From: Mycobacterium colombiense
GTDB lineage: Bacteria; Actinomycetota; Actinomycetes; Mycobacteriales; Mycobacteriaceae
Length of the DNA stretch: 64,000 nucleotides
Assembly: GCF_003284935.1 (NCBI RefSeq)
Contig: NZ_QMEV01000011.1
Span: 54,887 to 118,886, forward strand
Direction of reading: 5' to 3'
Part shown: piece by piece, positions 53,358 through 61,852 of the stretch
Numbering within the stretch: the stretch's first letter is position 1
How the letters are laid out: each line of letters starts with the position of its first letter
The notes under the pieces: model-generated
The model's input: the letters and a program-made list of their open reading frames with translations, nothing else
Databases searched by the model: none
What the model was told of the DNA's origin: nothing
Made by a program: the position numbers and the translations under genes

Positions 53358-54569
53358 CTAACGGATGGGCAGACCGGTCACCGCCCGCGAAATCACCAAC
53401 CGCTGGATCTCGCTGGTGCCCTCGAAGATGGTGAAGATCTTCGCGTCACGGTGCATGCGCTCCACGGGGTAGTCGCGGGTATAGCCGTTGCCGCCCAGGA
53501 TCTGGATGGCCTCGTCGGTGACGTAGACCGCGGCCTCGCTCGCGACCAGCTTGGCCATCGACCCCTCGGCGGAGTCGAAGTTCTGGTTGTTGCGCGCCAT
53601 CCAGCCGGCCCGCCATACCAGCAGGCGGGCCGCGTCGACACGGCTCTTCATATCCGCGAGCTTGAACGCCACCGCCTGAAACTCACCGATCTTGCGGCCG
53701 AATTGCTCACGCTGGCAGGCGTATTCGAGTGCGTACTCGTAGGCGGCCCGCGCGACGCCGACGGCCATCGCTCCGACCGTGGGCCGGGTGCGCTCGAACG
53801 TCTTCATCGCCGCCTGGCCGCCGGTGGAAGCACCGGACTTGACCCGTGCGATCCGGGCCTCGAACTTCTCCCGGCCGCCCAGGATGGCGTCCTCCGGCAG
53901 GCGCACGTTGTCGAGGACCACCTCGGCGGTGTGGGAAGCGCGGATCCCGTGCTTCTTGAATTTCTGGCCCTGCGCCAGACCTTTGGTGTCCGGTCCGATG
54001 ACGAAGCTGGCCTGGCCGCGGCTGCCGAGCTCGGGGTAAACCGAGGCCACCACGATGTGGACGTTGGCGATGCCGCCGTTGGTGGCCCAGGTCTTGGTGC
54101 CGTTGAGCACCCATTCGCCGGCGGCCTCGTCGTAGCGCGCCCGGGTGCGGATGCCGCCGACGTCAGAACCGGCGTCGGGCTCCGACGAGCAGAACGCGCC
54201 GAGCTTAGGGTCGTCGGGCGTGCCGAACATCTCGGGAAGCCACTGGCCCAGCTGTTCGGGAGTTCCGTTGCCCGCCAACGCCGCCGCGGCCAGGCCGGTG
54301 CCCATGATGGACAGCGCGATGCCGGCGTCACCCCAGAACATCTCCTCGAACGCGGTCAGCATCCCCAGCCCGGTCTCTTCGGCGGCCTGCTGCGCGAAGA
54401 AGTCCGGGGAGTACAGCCCCACCTTCGCGGCCTCCTGGATCACCGGCCACGGGGTTTCCTCCCGTTCGTCCCATTCGGCCGCGGCCGGGCGGATGACGTC
54501 GGCCGAAAACTTGTGCACCCAATCGCGGACTTCGATCACGTCGTCGGACAGTTGCATGGAAAATGTCAC
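53358..54569 (-). CDS. Acyl-CoA dehydrogenase (FadE type)
   Basis: The 403-residue flavoprotein has the FAD and substrate motifs ([41 protein letters not shown]) and [31 protein letters not shown]. The catalytic base Glu383 lies in [11 protein letters not shown]. It introduces the alpha,beta double bond in acyl-CoA with electron transfer to ETF. Chain-length preference is not visible. A TetR gene lies 25 bases upstream and is transcribed first, so the two probably form one operon. Confidence 0.92.
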   Translation of the reverse strand: MTFSMQLSDDVIEVRDWVHKFSADVIRPAAAEWDEREETPWPVIQEAAKVGLYSPDFFAQQAAEETGLGMLTAFEEMFWGDAGIALSIMGTGLAAAALAGNGTPEQLGQWLPEMFGTPDDPKLGAFCSSEPDAGSDVGGIRTRARYDEAAGEWVLNGTKTWATNGGIANVHIVVASVYPELGSRGQASFVIGPDTKGLAQGQKFKKHGIRASHTAEVVLDNVRLPEDAILGGREKFEARIARVKSGASTGGQAAMKTFERTRPTVGAMAVGVARAAYEYALEYACQREQFGRKIGEFQAVAFKLADMKSRVDAARLLVWRAGWMARNNQNFDSAEGSMAKLVASEAAVYVTDEAIQILGGNGYTRDYPVERMHRDAKIFTIFEGTSEIQRLVISRAVTGLPIR

Positions 54570-54594
54570 AGCTGTGCTCCTGAATCATTGGTGT

Positions 54595-55215
54595 TCAAGG
54601 GTTTTGAGGGTTTCTGTACTGGGCGAGGACGCTGACCGTTTGGTTGACCCACGCCTCGAAATAGCGTTCTTCGTCGGTGTTACCGGGAAGGCGACCTGTC
54701 AGCGCCTGCAGCGTCGCCGCATAGGACAGCGACCCGATCGCGACGGCGGCGGCCGCCTCGGGGTCGGGAATGCTGGTGCGGCCGGACCGATTCGAAGCGG
54801 CGAGCTCGTCGGCGAAGCGTTGGTAGGCGTTGTCGGTGATGACCTGCCACGTCTTCTCACCGAGATCGCCGAGCTCGTCGGGTTCGCGCAGCATGACCTT
54901 GAGCAGATCCTCGCTCTGCTTGAGGTTGCTCCAGATCAGCTGGCCGGCGATGCGCACCGCCCGCTCGACGCTGCCCGGTTGCCCGGCGTCGTACTGCTCG
55001 CGCGCGGCGACGATGCTGTCGATCCGGTGGGCGACCGCCGCCTCGAGCAGTTCGCGCTTGGAGCCGAAATGCTTGTAGAGCGCCCCGGACCCCGGCGCCA
55101 GCCCCGACTCCCGCTGGATGTCGGCCACCGACGTCGCCGCATAGCCCTTGGCGGCAAACAGCCGCAGGGCCGCGGAGAGCAGCCGGTCGCGTCCCCGGCC
55201 CGGCTCGGTGAGCAT
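54595..55215 (-). CDS. TetR/AcrR family repressor of the acyl-CoA dehydrogenase
   Basis: From ATG 55215 the 206-residue protein has the TetR helix-turn-helix at about 10-55 (GRDRLLSAALRLFAAKGYAATSVADIQRESGLAPGSGALYKHFGSKRELLEAAV) and a helical ligand domain. The upstream GTG at 55236 lies inside a palindrome, which points to ATG 55215 as the true start and to autoregulation. The co-transcribed acyl-CoA dehydrogenase is the likely target, with an acyl-CoA as effector. Those roles are inferred from position. Confidence 0.85.
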   Translation of the reverse strand: MLTEPGRGRDRLLSAALRLFAAKGYAATSVADIQRESGLAPGSGALYKHFGSKRELLEAAVAHRIDSIVAAREQYDAGQPGSVERAVRIAGQLIWSNLKQSEDLLKVMLREPDELGDLGEKTWQVITDNAYQRFADELAASNRSGRTSIPDPEAAAAVAIGSLSYAATLQALTGRLPGNTDEERYFEAWVNQTVSVLAQYRNPQNP

Positions 55216-55237
55216 GGTGAGAGAGTACTCACTCACC
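55216..55237. promoter_or_regulatory. TetR operator palindrome
   Basis: Arms GGTGAGAGAGT and ACTCACTCACC match as inverted repeats except for one mismatched base pair. The 22-base element abuts the TetR ATG at 55215, the classic position for autorepression. Confidence 0.65.
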
Positions 55238-55410
55238 CTGGTCAGGGCAAAATCGGAGCGGTTTTGGCACGTGACGGAGGGGAAGGCGATGCGGTTAGCG
55301 TTAAATTCTTGCGAAACGCCACCGCGCTTGATCGCGCCGGACCGGTACCACTGTGAGGGTGGTAGCCGGATTGATTGAGAAGGACCGGCGATCGTCTGAA
55401 GGAGCCTGAC

Positions 55411-56769
55411 ATTCGCGTCCTACCGCGTATACAGCTACCGATGCGGGTGCTGTCGCTGCGCACCATCGTCATCGTCGCCGCCATATCGGTGATGACGCTC
55501 GTCGTCCTGCTGGGCACCTGGGTGTGGGTGGGCGTGACCAACGATCAGTACAACCAGCTCGATCGTCGGCTCGATTCGGTCAGCAGCCTGGGTGACATCA
55601 GCAGCCTGCTCAACAACGCGCAGCACGCGAGTCCCGATCGGCCGGCGCCGGACGGCAACCTGGTGCGCACCGCGCGCATCGGCGGGGTGACCGTGTCGGT
55701 GCCCAGCGGCATCGTGTTGCCTCAGCTTCCCGACGGCTATGCCAACACCACGATCAACGGGGTGCAGTATCGGGTCCGCACCTTCACCGCGGGCCCCGCC
55801 TCGATAGCGTTGGCCGCGCCGCTGGCCGAAGCCCAGCATCGGATCAACGAACTGCACCTGCGGGTGCTGCTGATCTGCGCCAGCGTCATCGGCGGCACCG
55901 TGGTGGTGGGCTGGGTGATCTCGCTGATCATGGTCAACCCGTTCCTGCTGCTCGCCCAGCAGGCCCGCGCGATCAATGCCCAGTCCAGTCCCGACGAGGT
56001 GCAGGTTCGCGGCGTGCGCGAGGCCGTCGAGATCGCCGAAGCGGTCGAGGGGATGCTGGCCCGCATCGGCAAGGAGCAGCAGCGCACCAAGGCCGCGCTG
56101 GAGTCCGCCCGCGACTTCGCCGCGGTCGCCTCCCACGAGTTGCGCACGCCGCTGACCGCCATGCGCACCAACCTGGAGGTGCTCTCCACGCTGGATCTGC
56201 CGCATGAGCAGCGCCAGGAGGTGATCGGCGACGTCATCCGCACGCAAAGCCGCATCGAGGCGACGCTGACCGCGCTCGAACGGCTGGCCCAGGGGGAGCT
56301 GACCACCGTTGACGACTTCGTCCCGTTCGACATCACCGAGCTGCTCGATCGCGCCGCTCACGACGCGCTGCGCGTCTATCCCGACGTGGAGGTCTCGCTG
56401 GTGCCGTCGCCGACGGTGCTGATGATCGGGTTGCCCACCGGGCTGCGGCTGGTGATCGACAACGCCATCGCCAACGCCGTCAAGCACGGCAATGCCGGCA
56501 AGATCCTGCTGACCGTCGGCAGTTCCGGTGAGGGCGTGGAGATCGCGATCGACGACGACGGCACCGGCGTTCCGGAATCCGAACGCGCCACGGTCTTCGA
56601 ACGGTTCGCCCGGGGCTCGACAGCCTCGCGGTCGGGCTCCGGGCTGGGCCTGGCGCTGGTCGCCCAGCAGGCCGAATTGCACGGTGGCACAGCGGCATTG
56701 CAGACCAGTCCGCTCGGTGGCACCCGGCTGCTGCTGCGGCTGGCCGGCGACGGGCGCGGTCCGGCCTAG
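55411..56769 (+). CDS. PrrB-like sensor histidine kinase, orphan
   Basis: This 452-residue kinase has one membrane helix near residues 17-40 and a second near 153-175, a HAMP-like linker, the phosphoacceptor His in ARDFAAVASHELRTPLTAMRTNLEVLSTLDLP (codon 56134-56136), and N, G1 and G2 boxes (IDNAIANAVKHG; IDDDGTGVPE; GSGLGLALVAQQAELHGG). It closely matches M. tuberculosis PrrB over its length. No response regulator is adjacent. The best ribosome-binding site (GAAGGAG at 55398-55404) sits six bases before an ATT at 55411, where PrrB homology begins. ATG 55441 and a TTG at 55375 are alternative starts. Confidence 0.85.
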   Translation: MRVLPRIQLPMRVLSLRTIVIVAAISVMTLVVLLGTWVWVGVTNDQYNQLDRRLDSVSSLGDISSLLNNAQHASPDRPAPDGNLVRTARIGGVTVSVPSGIVLPQLPDGYANTTINGVQYRVRTFTAGPASIALAAPLAEAQHRINELHLRVLLICASVIGGTVVVGWVISLIMVNPFLLLAQQARAINAQSSPDEVQVRGVREAVEIAEAVEGMLARIGKEQQRTKAALESARDFAAVASHELRTPLTAMRTNLEVLSTLDLPHEQRQEVIGDVIRTQSRIEATLTALERLAQGELTTVDDFVPFDITELLDRAAHDALRVYPDVEVSLVPSPTVLMIGLPTGLRLVIDNAIANAVKHGNAGKILLTVGSSGEGVEIAIDDDGTGVPESERATVFERFARGSTASRSGSGLGLALVAQQAELHGGTAALQTSPLGGTRLLLRLAGDGRGPA

Positions 56770-56830
56770 CGGCGGATCGCCCCGGCCGGGCCGGCCCCGC
56801 ACCCGCGCCGCGGATATCGGACAATGAGGC

Positions 56831-57229
56831 ATGCTCGGCCACCTCGGGATCAACGTGCCCGATCTGTCAGCCGCAAAGCGGTACTACGACGCGCTGATGC
56901 CCCTGGTCGGTTTTGAGCCGTTTTTTCATGCCGTCGACGAATTCTCGTATCGGCCCGCCGGCAACAAGCCCGGCGCATTCCTGTTCTTCTATCCGGCGCT
57001 GGAGTCGCATGACTACTCGGCGCAACAAACCGGGCTGCAACATCTGGCTTTCATTGTGCGGCACCGGTCGTCGGTGCGCGCCGTGCACGACCATGTCGTG
57101 GGAATCGGTAGTACGGTCATTCATCCGCCCGGTCATTTCCCGCAGTATCCCGGCCATTACTACGCCACATTCTGGTATGACCCATTCGGCATCAAACTCG
57201 AAGCCGTATGCCACCACGACCGCGATTAA
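56831..57229 (+). CDS. VOC family (glyoxalase-like) protein
   Basis: The 132-residue protein opens MLGHLGINVPDLSAAKRYYDALMPLVGFEPFF and contains LQHLAFIVRHRSSVRAVHDHVVGIGSTVIHPPGHFPQYPGHYYATFWYDPFGIKLEAV. This is the vicinal-oxygen-chelate fold with His and Glu at probable metal positions. It may be a lyase, dioxygenase or resistance protein. It follows the kinase gene by 61 bases but is probably unrelated to it. Confidence 0.8.
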   Translation: MLGHLGINVPDLSAAKRYYDALMPLVGFEPFFHAVDEFSYRPAGNKPGAFLFFYPALESHDYSAQQTGLQHLAFIVRHRSSVRAVHDHVVGIGSTVIHPPGHFPQYPGHYYATFWYDPFGIKLEAVCHHDRD

Positions 57230-57397
57230 ACAATGCGACCGTTGCGCCGCACGGAAGGTGGTCGAGGTGCATTTGTGGCTCCCGGGTCCTGAGTGGCGAC
57301 TGGGGTTTATTGACGACTCCGTCTGGGAATCCAGTGCTTTCACGCGCGGGACCAGCGCTAGATAACCGGATTCCGGGCCTTAAGTCCGGCCAAAACC

Positions 57398-57430
57398 GTA
57401 GTGAATACAAGATCAGTGCAAGCGCACTAC
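57398..57430. promoter_or_regulatory. Nested inverted repeats upstream of the ESX-2 locus
   Basis: GTAGTG (57398-57403) pairs with CACTAC (57425-57430), and AGTGC (57415-57419) pairs with GCACT (57424-57428). They lie 50-80 bases before the PE gene, in the promoter region of the secretion locus. They may be a repressor site or an RNA hairpin in the leader. Confidence 0.4.
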
Positions 57431-57479
57431 ACTAAGGCCCCAAGCACGTGGATTTGGGTTGAGCGTTCGGAGGGAAATC

Positions 57480-57785
57480 ATGGTGTTGTCAGCGCAGCCC
57501 GAGGCGGTTCTGGCGTCGTCGAGCGCCGAGACGGCGATCAGCGCGGAGACTGAGGCCGCGGCTTCGGCTGCGGCACCCGTCCTGCTGGGGGTGCTGCCCA
57601 TGGGCGGCGACCCCGATTCGGCCATGTTCGCGGCGGCGCTCAACGCCTGCGGCGGCAGCTACCTGGGCGTAGTGTCCGAGCACGCCACCCAGCGCGGTTT
57701 GTTCGCCGGCGCGCAGAGCATCGCGTCGAGCACGTACGTCGTCACCGAGCTCATGCGCAGCCTGACGATGGCGATCGGGGCCTAG
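57480..57785 (+). CDS. PE family protein of ESX-2 (PE36-like)
   Basis: The 101-residue protein begins MVLSAQPEAVLASSSAETAISAETEAAASAAAPVLLGVLPMGGDPDSAMFAAALNACG, with the PE motif at 7-8, then helical pairs. It ends with YVVTE, the YxxxD/E secretion signal of type VII systems. PE proteins pair with a PPE protein and leave the cell through an ESX machine. GGAGGGA precedes ATG 57480. The next gene is its PPE partner 30 bases downstream, in the same order as PE36-PPE69 of M. tuberculosis ESX-2. Confidence 0.85.
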   Translation: MVLSAQPEAVLASSSAETAISAETEAAASAAAPVLLGVLPMGGDPDSAMFAAALNACGGSYLGVVSEHATQRGLFAGAQSIASSTYVVTELMRSLTMAIGA

Positions 57786-57815
57786 GACCTAGGGACGTAA
57801 AAGGGGGAAGTACGC

Positions 57816-58997
57816 ATGGCCGATCCGGGGTGGGCTGCGCGTACGCCTGAGGAAAACGACCTGCTGCTCAAGGCGGGGGCCGGCGTCATCACGCACCTGG
57901 CCAACCAGGCGGCCTGGACCGTCCTGGCGGCGACCCATCACGGCTCCAGCATCGCGTCAACGATCAACACCGTCGCGACGTCGGCGAGCTGGACGGGCTC
58001 GGGTTCGTTGGCCTCGGCGGCGAACGCGACCGCACTGAACGCATCGCTGCATGGGCTGGCCGGCTGGGTCGATGTCAAGCCGGCGGTGGTGTCGACCGCG
58101 GTCTCGGCGTACCAGATGGCGTACGGCTCGATGCGTCCCGCACCCGAGTGCATCGAGAACCGCACCGAGACGGCCACCGACTATGGCATCAACCCGCTGG
58201 TCCTCGGCGCGCTGACGCCGCGCATCACGTCGCTGGAGCTCGAGTATTTCGGGTCCATGTGGCCGAACAACTCCGCCGTCGGCGCCAGCTACGGAACGAT
58301 CCTGACGGCCTTGTCGCAAAGCCTGACCATTCCGCCGCCGATCGCCACCATGGGCGCATCACCGGCCGCACCCGCCCAGGCCGCCGCGGCTGTCGGCGAA
58401 TCCGCCGCGGAACAAGGGGCCGGCGACGGCATGCGCGCCGCGATGCAGGGCGCGCAGACCGGGACGCAGGGAGCCGGTCGGGCGGCCTCGGGTGGCCAGG
58501 ACTTCATGAGTCAGGCCACCTCGTTAATGCAGCCGGCGCAGCAACTGATGGGAGCGGTCCCGCAAGTGATGCAGGCTCCCATGCAGATGATGCAGGCGCC
58601 GATGCAGATGATGCAGCCGCTGATGGGCATGTTCTCCAATCCGGGCGCCCTCGGCATGGGCGGGGCGACCCCCGCCGTTTCGACGGTGTCGGCCACCACG
58701 GGGCTTTCCGCGGCGGAGGCCGGTGCCGGCGGGGGCGCATCCGTGGGCGGCGCGGGCGTGCCCGCGACGAGTTTCACCCGCCCGGTGAGCGCCTTCGAGC
58801 CGGCCACCGGTGGCCGGCCGGTGGGCCTGCGACCGGCCGGGGCATTAGGCGCCGAGGCCATGCGACCGCAGACCACGACGATGGGTGGTGCCCCGATGGG
58901 CGGTATGCCCGTGGGGCACGGGGCGGGAGGCGACCGCGGCTCCCGTGACAAGGCCGACCAGCCCGCGACCGTGCGGGTCGTCGACGCTCGAGTGTGA
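57816..58997 (+). CDS. PPE family protein of ESX-2 (PPE69-like)
   Basis: The 393-residue protein begins MADPGWAARTPEENDLLLKAGAGVITHLANQAAWTVLAATHHGSSI and continues with LHGLAGWVDVKPAVVSTAVSAYQ, the helical PPE domain. It strongly resembles PPE69 to its end (ATSFTRPVSAFE, GRPVGLRP, GMPVGHGAGG, ATVRVVD). The usual Pro-Pro-Glu is Thr-Pro-Glu. Residues about 230-275 are very rich in Met, Gln and Pro (PMQMMQAPMQMMQPLMGMF). It should be secreted with the PE protein and recognised by the EspG encoded downstream. Confidence 0.9.
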   Translation: MADPGWAARTPEENDLLLKAGAGVITHLANQAAWTVLAATHHGSSIASTINTVATSASWTGSGSLASAANATALNASLHGLAGWVDVKPAVVSTAVSAYQMAYGSMRPAPECIENRTETATDYGINPLVLGALTPRITSLELEYFGSMWPNNSAVGASYGTILTALSQSLTIPPPIATMGASPAAPAQAAAAVGESAAEQGAGDGMRAAMQGAQTGTQGAGRAASGGQDFMSQATSLMQPAQQLMGAVPQVMQAPMQMMQAPMQMMQPLMGMFSNPGALGMGGATPAVSTVSATTGLSAAEAGAGGGASVGGAGVPATSFTRPVSAFEPATGGRPVGLRPAGALGAEAMRPQTTTMGGAPMGGMPVGHGAGGDRGSRDKADQPATVRVVDARV

Positions 58998-59098
58998 AGC
59001 CAACCCCTGGTGAAAGGTGAATCGACAGGTCCAAATAGCCGCCATACACTTCGCTTCATGCCCTCACGGGGGGCGGCCCACCGGAGAAGGAGAATTCC

Positions 59099-59413
59099 GT
59101 GACAATCAAAGTAACACCGCAAATGCTTCGCGATGCTTCCAACGCTATCCAAGCGAACATGGAGCACGCGATCGGGATTGGCCAGGGATACGTCGCGAAT
59201 CAAGAAAACGTGATGAACCCGTCCACCTGGTCTGGTTCTGCTGTGACGGCGTCGCACGCGACGGCCATCGAGGTTCAAAACGACTTGAACAAAGTCTTGA
59301 CCGGCGGCACCCGTCTGGCCGAGGGCCTGACGAAGGCGGCGGCGCTGATGGAAGGCCACGAGGCGGATTCCTCGCACGCCTTTAGCGCGCTATTCGGCGG
59401 CCACGGCTCCTGA
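59099..59413 (+). CDS. esxD: EsxD, WXG100-family protein
   Basis: The 104-residue protein has a helix-turn-helix with WSG (TWSGSAVTASHATA) near residues 43-45 and the order helix-WxG-helix typical of Esx proteins. It closely matches M. tuberculosis EsxD (VTPQMLR, NVMNP.TWSG, NKVLTGGTRLAEGL, AALMEGHEADS). It should form a heterodimer with EsxC and be exported by ESX-2. The GTG start follows GGAGAAGGAG, so expression may be strong. Confidence 0.9.
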   Translation: MTIKVTPQMLRDASNAIQANMEHAIGIGQGYVANQENVMNPSTWSGSAVTASHATAIEVQNDLNKVLTGGTRLAEGLTKAAALMEGHEADSSHAFSALFGGHGS

Positions 59414-59464
59414 TCACCCAGTCATTCATCAATTCATTAATGGTCTTTTGAAAGGATTTTCATC

Positions 59465-59752
59465 ATGTCCGACCCGATCACTTATAACCCGGGAGCCGTC
59501 GCCGACTTCGCCACCGATGTCGCCTCCCGCGCCGGCCAGTTGCAGTCGATTTTCGACGACACCTCCAACCGCACGCACGCCCTGCAGGAATTCTTCGCCG
59601 GCCACGGCGCATCGGGCTTCTTCGAGGCGCAGGCCCAGATGCTGTCCGGCCTTCAGGGTCTCATCGACACCATCCGCCAGCACGGGGTGACGACCTCCCA
59701 CGTGCTGGACAACGCGCTCAGCACCGACCAGCACATCGCTGGGCTGTTCTGA
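59465..59752 (+). CDS. esxC: EsxC, WXG100-family protein
   Basis: The 95-residue protein MSDPITYNPGAVADFATDVASRAGQLQSI...LQEFFAGHGASGFFEAQAQMLSGLQGLIDTI matches M. tuberculosis EsxC, including length. The turn is FAGHG rather than WxG, as in EsxC itself. It pairs with EsxD. Fifty-one AT-rich bases separate it from esxD, and a hairpin followed by a T run lies just downstream. Confidence 0.92.
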   Translation: MSDPITYNPGAVADFATDVASRAGQLQSIFDDTSNRTHALQEFFAGHGASGFFEAQAQMLSGLQGLIDTIRQHGVTTSHVLDNALSTDQHIAGLF

Positions 59753-59779
59753 GCCCGCTCGACCACACCGACAAGCGGG

Positions 59780-59818
59780 GGTGGGGCAGATGCGCCGGGC
59801 GTGTGTGCCCCACCTTTT
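59780..59818 (+). terminator. Hairpin with T-tract between esxC and espG2
   Basis: GGTGGGGCA (59780-59788) and TGCCCCACC (59806-59814) form a nine-base perfect stem with a 17-base loop. The stem is directly followed by TTTT. This looks like an intrinsic terminator or attenuator that would keep esxDC transcript levels above those of the distal genes. Such hairpins are scarce in mycobacteria, which makes it noteworthy. Confidence 0.6.
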
Positions 59819-59867
59819 GGTCTCTTATCCACCGGTCGGGGGACCCACTGAGTGAGGGTAAGGCGAC

Positions 59868-60698
59868 ATGCTGACCACCACGGTCGACGGCTTATGGGTT
59901 TTGCAGGCGATCACCGGGGTGGAGCAGACCTGCCCTGAACTGGGGCTGCGGCCCATGCTGCCGCGTCTGGACACCCCGGAGCGCGCGCGCAGCCACCCCG
60001 CGGCCGCCGAGTTGGTGGCCGCCGGGGCGCTCGACGAGGCCGGCAACGTCGACCCGATGATTCGCGAGTGGCTGACGGTCCTGCTGCGGCGCGACCTGGG
60101 GCTGCTGCTGATGATCGGCGTCCCGGGCCGCGAGCCGACCCGGGCATCGATCTGCCGCTTCGCGACGTGGTGGGTGGTCCTGGAACGCCACGCCGACATG
60201 GTGCGGCTGTATCCCGCCGGCACGGCCACCAACGAAGCATCGGCCAGGGACCTGGTGGTCGGTCAGATCGAGCGGCTGTGCGGGGTGGCCGAGGCGGCGC
60301 CGCTGAAACCGGTCACCCTAGATACCGAGCAGCTGCTGAACTCGGTGCGCGACACCGCCAGCCTGCGATCGTTCCTGCTGGAACAACGCCTCGACGCCGA
60401 CCAGCTGCAGATGGTGCTGACGGCCGCCGATCCTGCGCGGTCCGCACACGCCAACATCGTCGGGCTGCAGGCCGGTGTGGGGCCGGACGCATTGGCGCGG
60501 ATCGCCGTCGGGGATGCGACGGTGTCCATCGTCGACACCCCCGCGGGGCGAATCTGCATCGAGAGCGTCACCTCGGGGCAGCGCCAGTACCAGATTCTCT
60601 CGCCCGGGTCGCGCACGGACATCGGCGGAGCGATTCAACGGCTCATCCGCCGGCTGCCCGCCGGCGACGAGTGGCACTCGTATCGGCGAGTCGTGTGA
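59868..60698 (+). CDS. espG2: EspG2, ESX secretion-associated chaperone
   Basis: The 276-residue protein has the length of M. tuberculosis EspG2 and the EspG features: TVDGLWVLQAITGVEQTCPELGLRPMLPRL, RDLGLLLMIGVPGREPTRASICRFATWWVVLERH and a C-terminal strand set ending in DEWHSYRRVV. EspG proteins bind the tip of the matching PPE protein in the cytosol and deliver the PE-PPE pair to the secretion machine. It follows the hairpin after esxC and precedes the MinD-like gene by 128 bases. Confidence 0.92.
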   Translation: MLTTTVDGLWVLQAITGVEQTCPELGLRPMLPRLDTPERARSHPAAAELVAAGALDEAGNVDPMIREWLTVLLRRDLGLLLMIGVPGREPTRASICRFATWWVVLERHADMVRLYPAGTATNEASARDLVVGQIERLCGVAEAAPLKPVTLDTEQLLNSVRDTASLRSFLLEQRLDADQLQMVLTAADPARSAHANIVGLQAGVGPDALARIAVGDATVSIVDTPAGRICIESVTSGQRQYQILSPGSRTDIGGAIQRLIRRLPAGDEWHSYRRVV

Positions 60699-60814
60699 CG
60701 GTGCGCCGGAAGCGAACTGACGAAAGTAACTTAGATAACCAAAGTCTTGGAATAGCAACGTCTGTCGAACTTGAAAGGTTTCTGAACGGGTAAACGCGGT
60801 ATCCCCAACCGTGT

Positions 60815-60820
60815 TAGCAT
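60815..60820 (+). promoter_or_regulatory. Possible -10 box for a leaderless MinD-like transcript
   Basis: TAGCAT ends seven bases before the GTG at 60827, the spacing of leaderless promoters that are frequent in mycobacteria. The 128-base gap in front is unusually AT-rich. No firm -35 box is seen. Confidence 0.3.
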
Positions 60821-60826
60821 CTCGTC

Positions 60827-61852
60827 GTGACGAGCCCTTGGAATGACCCGAATATGTCGGACGAAGGAGCGCTCAGACGGGGGGATCCGTCAGGGGCCAG
60901 CAACTTCCCGGATTCGGTATCGGACACCATGCGTATTACCGATCTGGCCGCGCCGCGGAAAATTCCACCAGGGTCGGGCTGGCGGAAATTCATTTACACC
61001 ATCTCTTTTCATCAAATAAATCCGGGCGAGTCCCCCCGGGAACGGCACTACCGGGATTTGCAGAATCGCATCCGGCGGCATATTCGACGGCAATACGTCA
61101 TCACGGTCGTCTCCGGCAAGGGCGGCGTGGGCGTCACGACGCTGGTCGCCTGCCTCGGGGGTGTGTTCCGGGAATGCCGCCCGCAGAACGTGATTGCGAT
61201 CGACGCCGTCCCGGGCTTCGGGACACTGGCCGACCGCATCGATGAATCCCCGCCCGGCGACTACACCGCGATCATCAACGACACCGATGTCCAGGGCTAC
61301 GCGGATATTCGAGAACATCTGGGACAGAACGTCATTGGGCTTGACGTCCTGGCCGGCAACCGCACTTCCGACCAGCCCAGGCCGTTGGTGCCCGCGATGT
61401 TCTCCGGGGTGCTGTCGCGCCTGCGTCGCACCCACACGGTGATGATCGTCGACACCTCGCCCGACCTCGAACACGAGGTGATGAAGCCGGTATTGGAGAA
61501 CACCGACACCCTGGTCTTCGTCTCCGGCATCACCGCGGACCGGTCCCGTCCGGTGTTACGGGCGGTGGACTACCTGCGCTCGCAGGGCTACCACGAGTTG
61601 GTTTCGCGCAGCACCGTAATTGTGAACCACACCGACCAGATCACCGACAAGGACGCGTTGGCGTACTTGACCGAGCGTTTCACCAAGGTGGGGGCGACGG
61701 TCGAAGCGCTGCCGTTTGATCCCCACCTCGCCAAAGGTGGCATCATCGATACCGTTCACGAACTGAAGAAGAAAACGCGATTGCGCCTCTTCGAAATCAC
61801 CGCCGGGCTGGCGGACAAATACATTCCTGACGCCGAGCGGTCAGTGCCGTGA
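60827..61852 (+). CDS. MinD/ParA-like ATPase of ESX-2 (Rv3888c-like)
   Basis: The 341-residue protein has a variable N-terminus, then a deviant Walker A motif KGGVGVTT (98-105), a switch region ([16 protein letters not shown]) and [14 protein letters not shown]. This places it with SIMIBI-class ATPases such as MinD and ParA. Position and exact length match Rv3888c of M. tuberculosis ESX-2. It may position or load the secretion machine at the membrane; that is inferred. Its stop overlaps the EccD2 start by 4 bases. Confidence 0.88.
   Translation: MTSPWNDPNMSDEGALRRGDPSGASNFPDSVSDTMRITDLAAPRKIPPGSGWRKFIYTISFHQINPGESPRERHYRDLQNRIRRHIRRQYVITVVSGKGGVGVTTLVACLGGVFRECRPQNVIAIDAVPGFGTLADRIDESPPGDYTAIINDTDVQGYADIREHLGQNVIGLDVLAGNRTSDQPRPLVPAMFSGVLSRLRRTHTVMIVDTSPDLEHEVMKPVLENTDTLVFVSGITADRSRPVLRAVDYLRSQGYHELVSRSTVIVNHTDQITDKDALAYLTERFTKVGATVEALPFDPHLAKGGIIDTVHELKKKTRLRLFEITAGLADKYIPDAERSVP

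Noticed and set aside
55435..56853. 472-residue open frame on the reverse strand
   Set aside because: It is antisense to the histidine kinase; no recognisable domain and repetitive Gly/Arg/His composition.
58550..58630. Short repeated units in the PPE gene
   Set aside because: They look like a tandem repeat but are in-frame Met/Gln codons within the coding sequence; not a CRISPR array or intergenic repeat.
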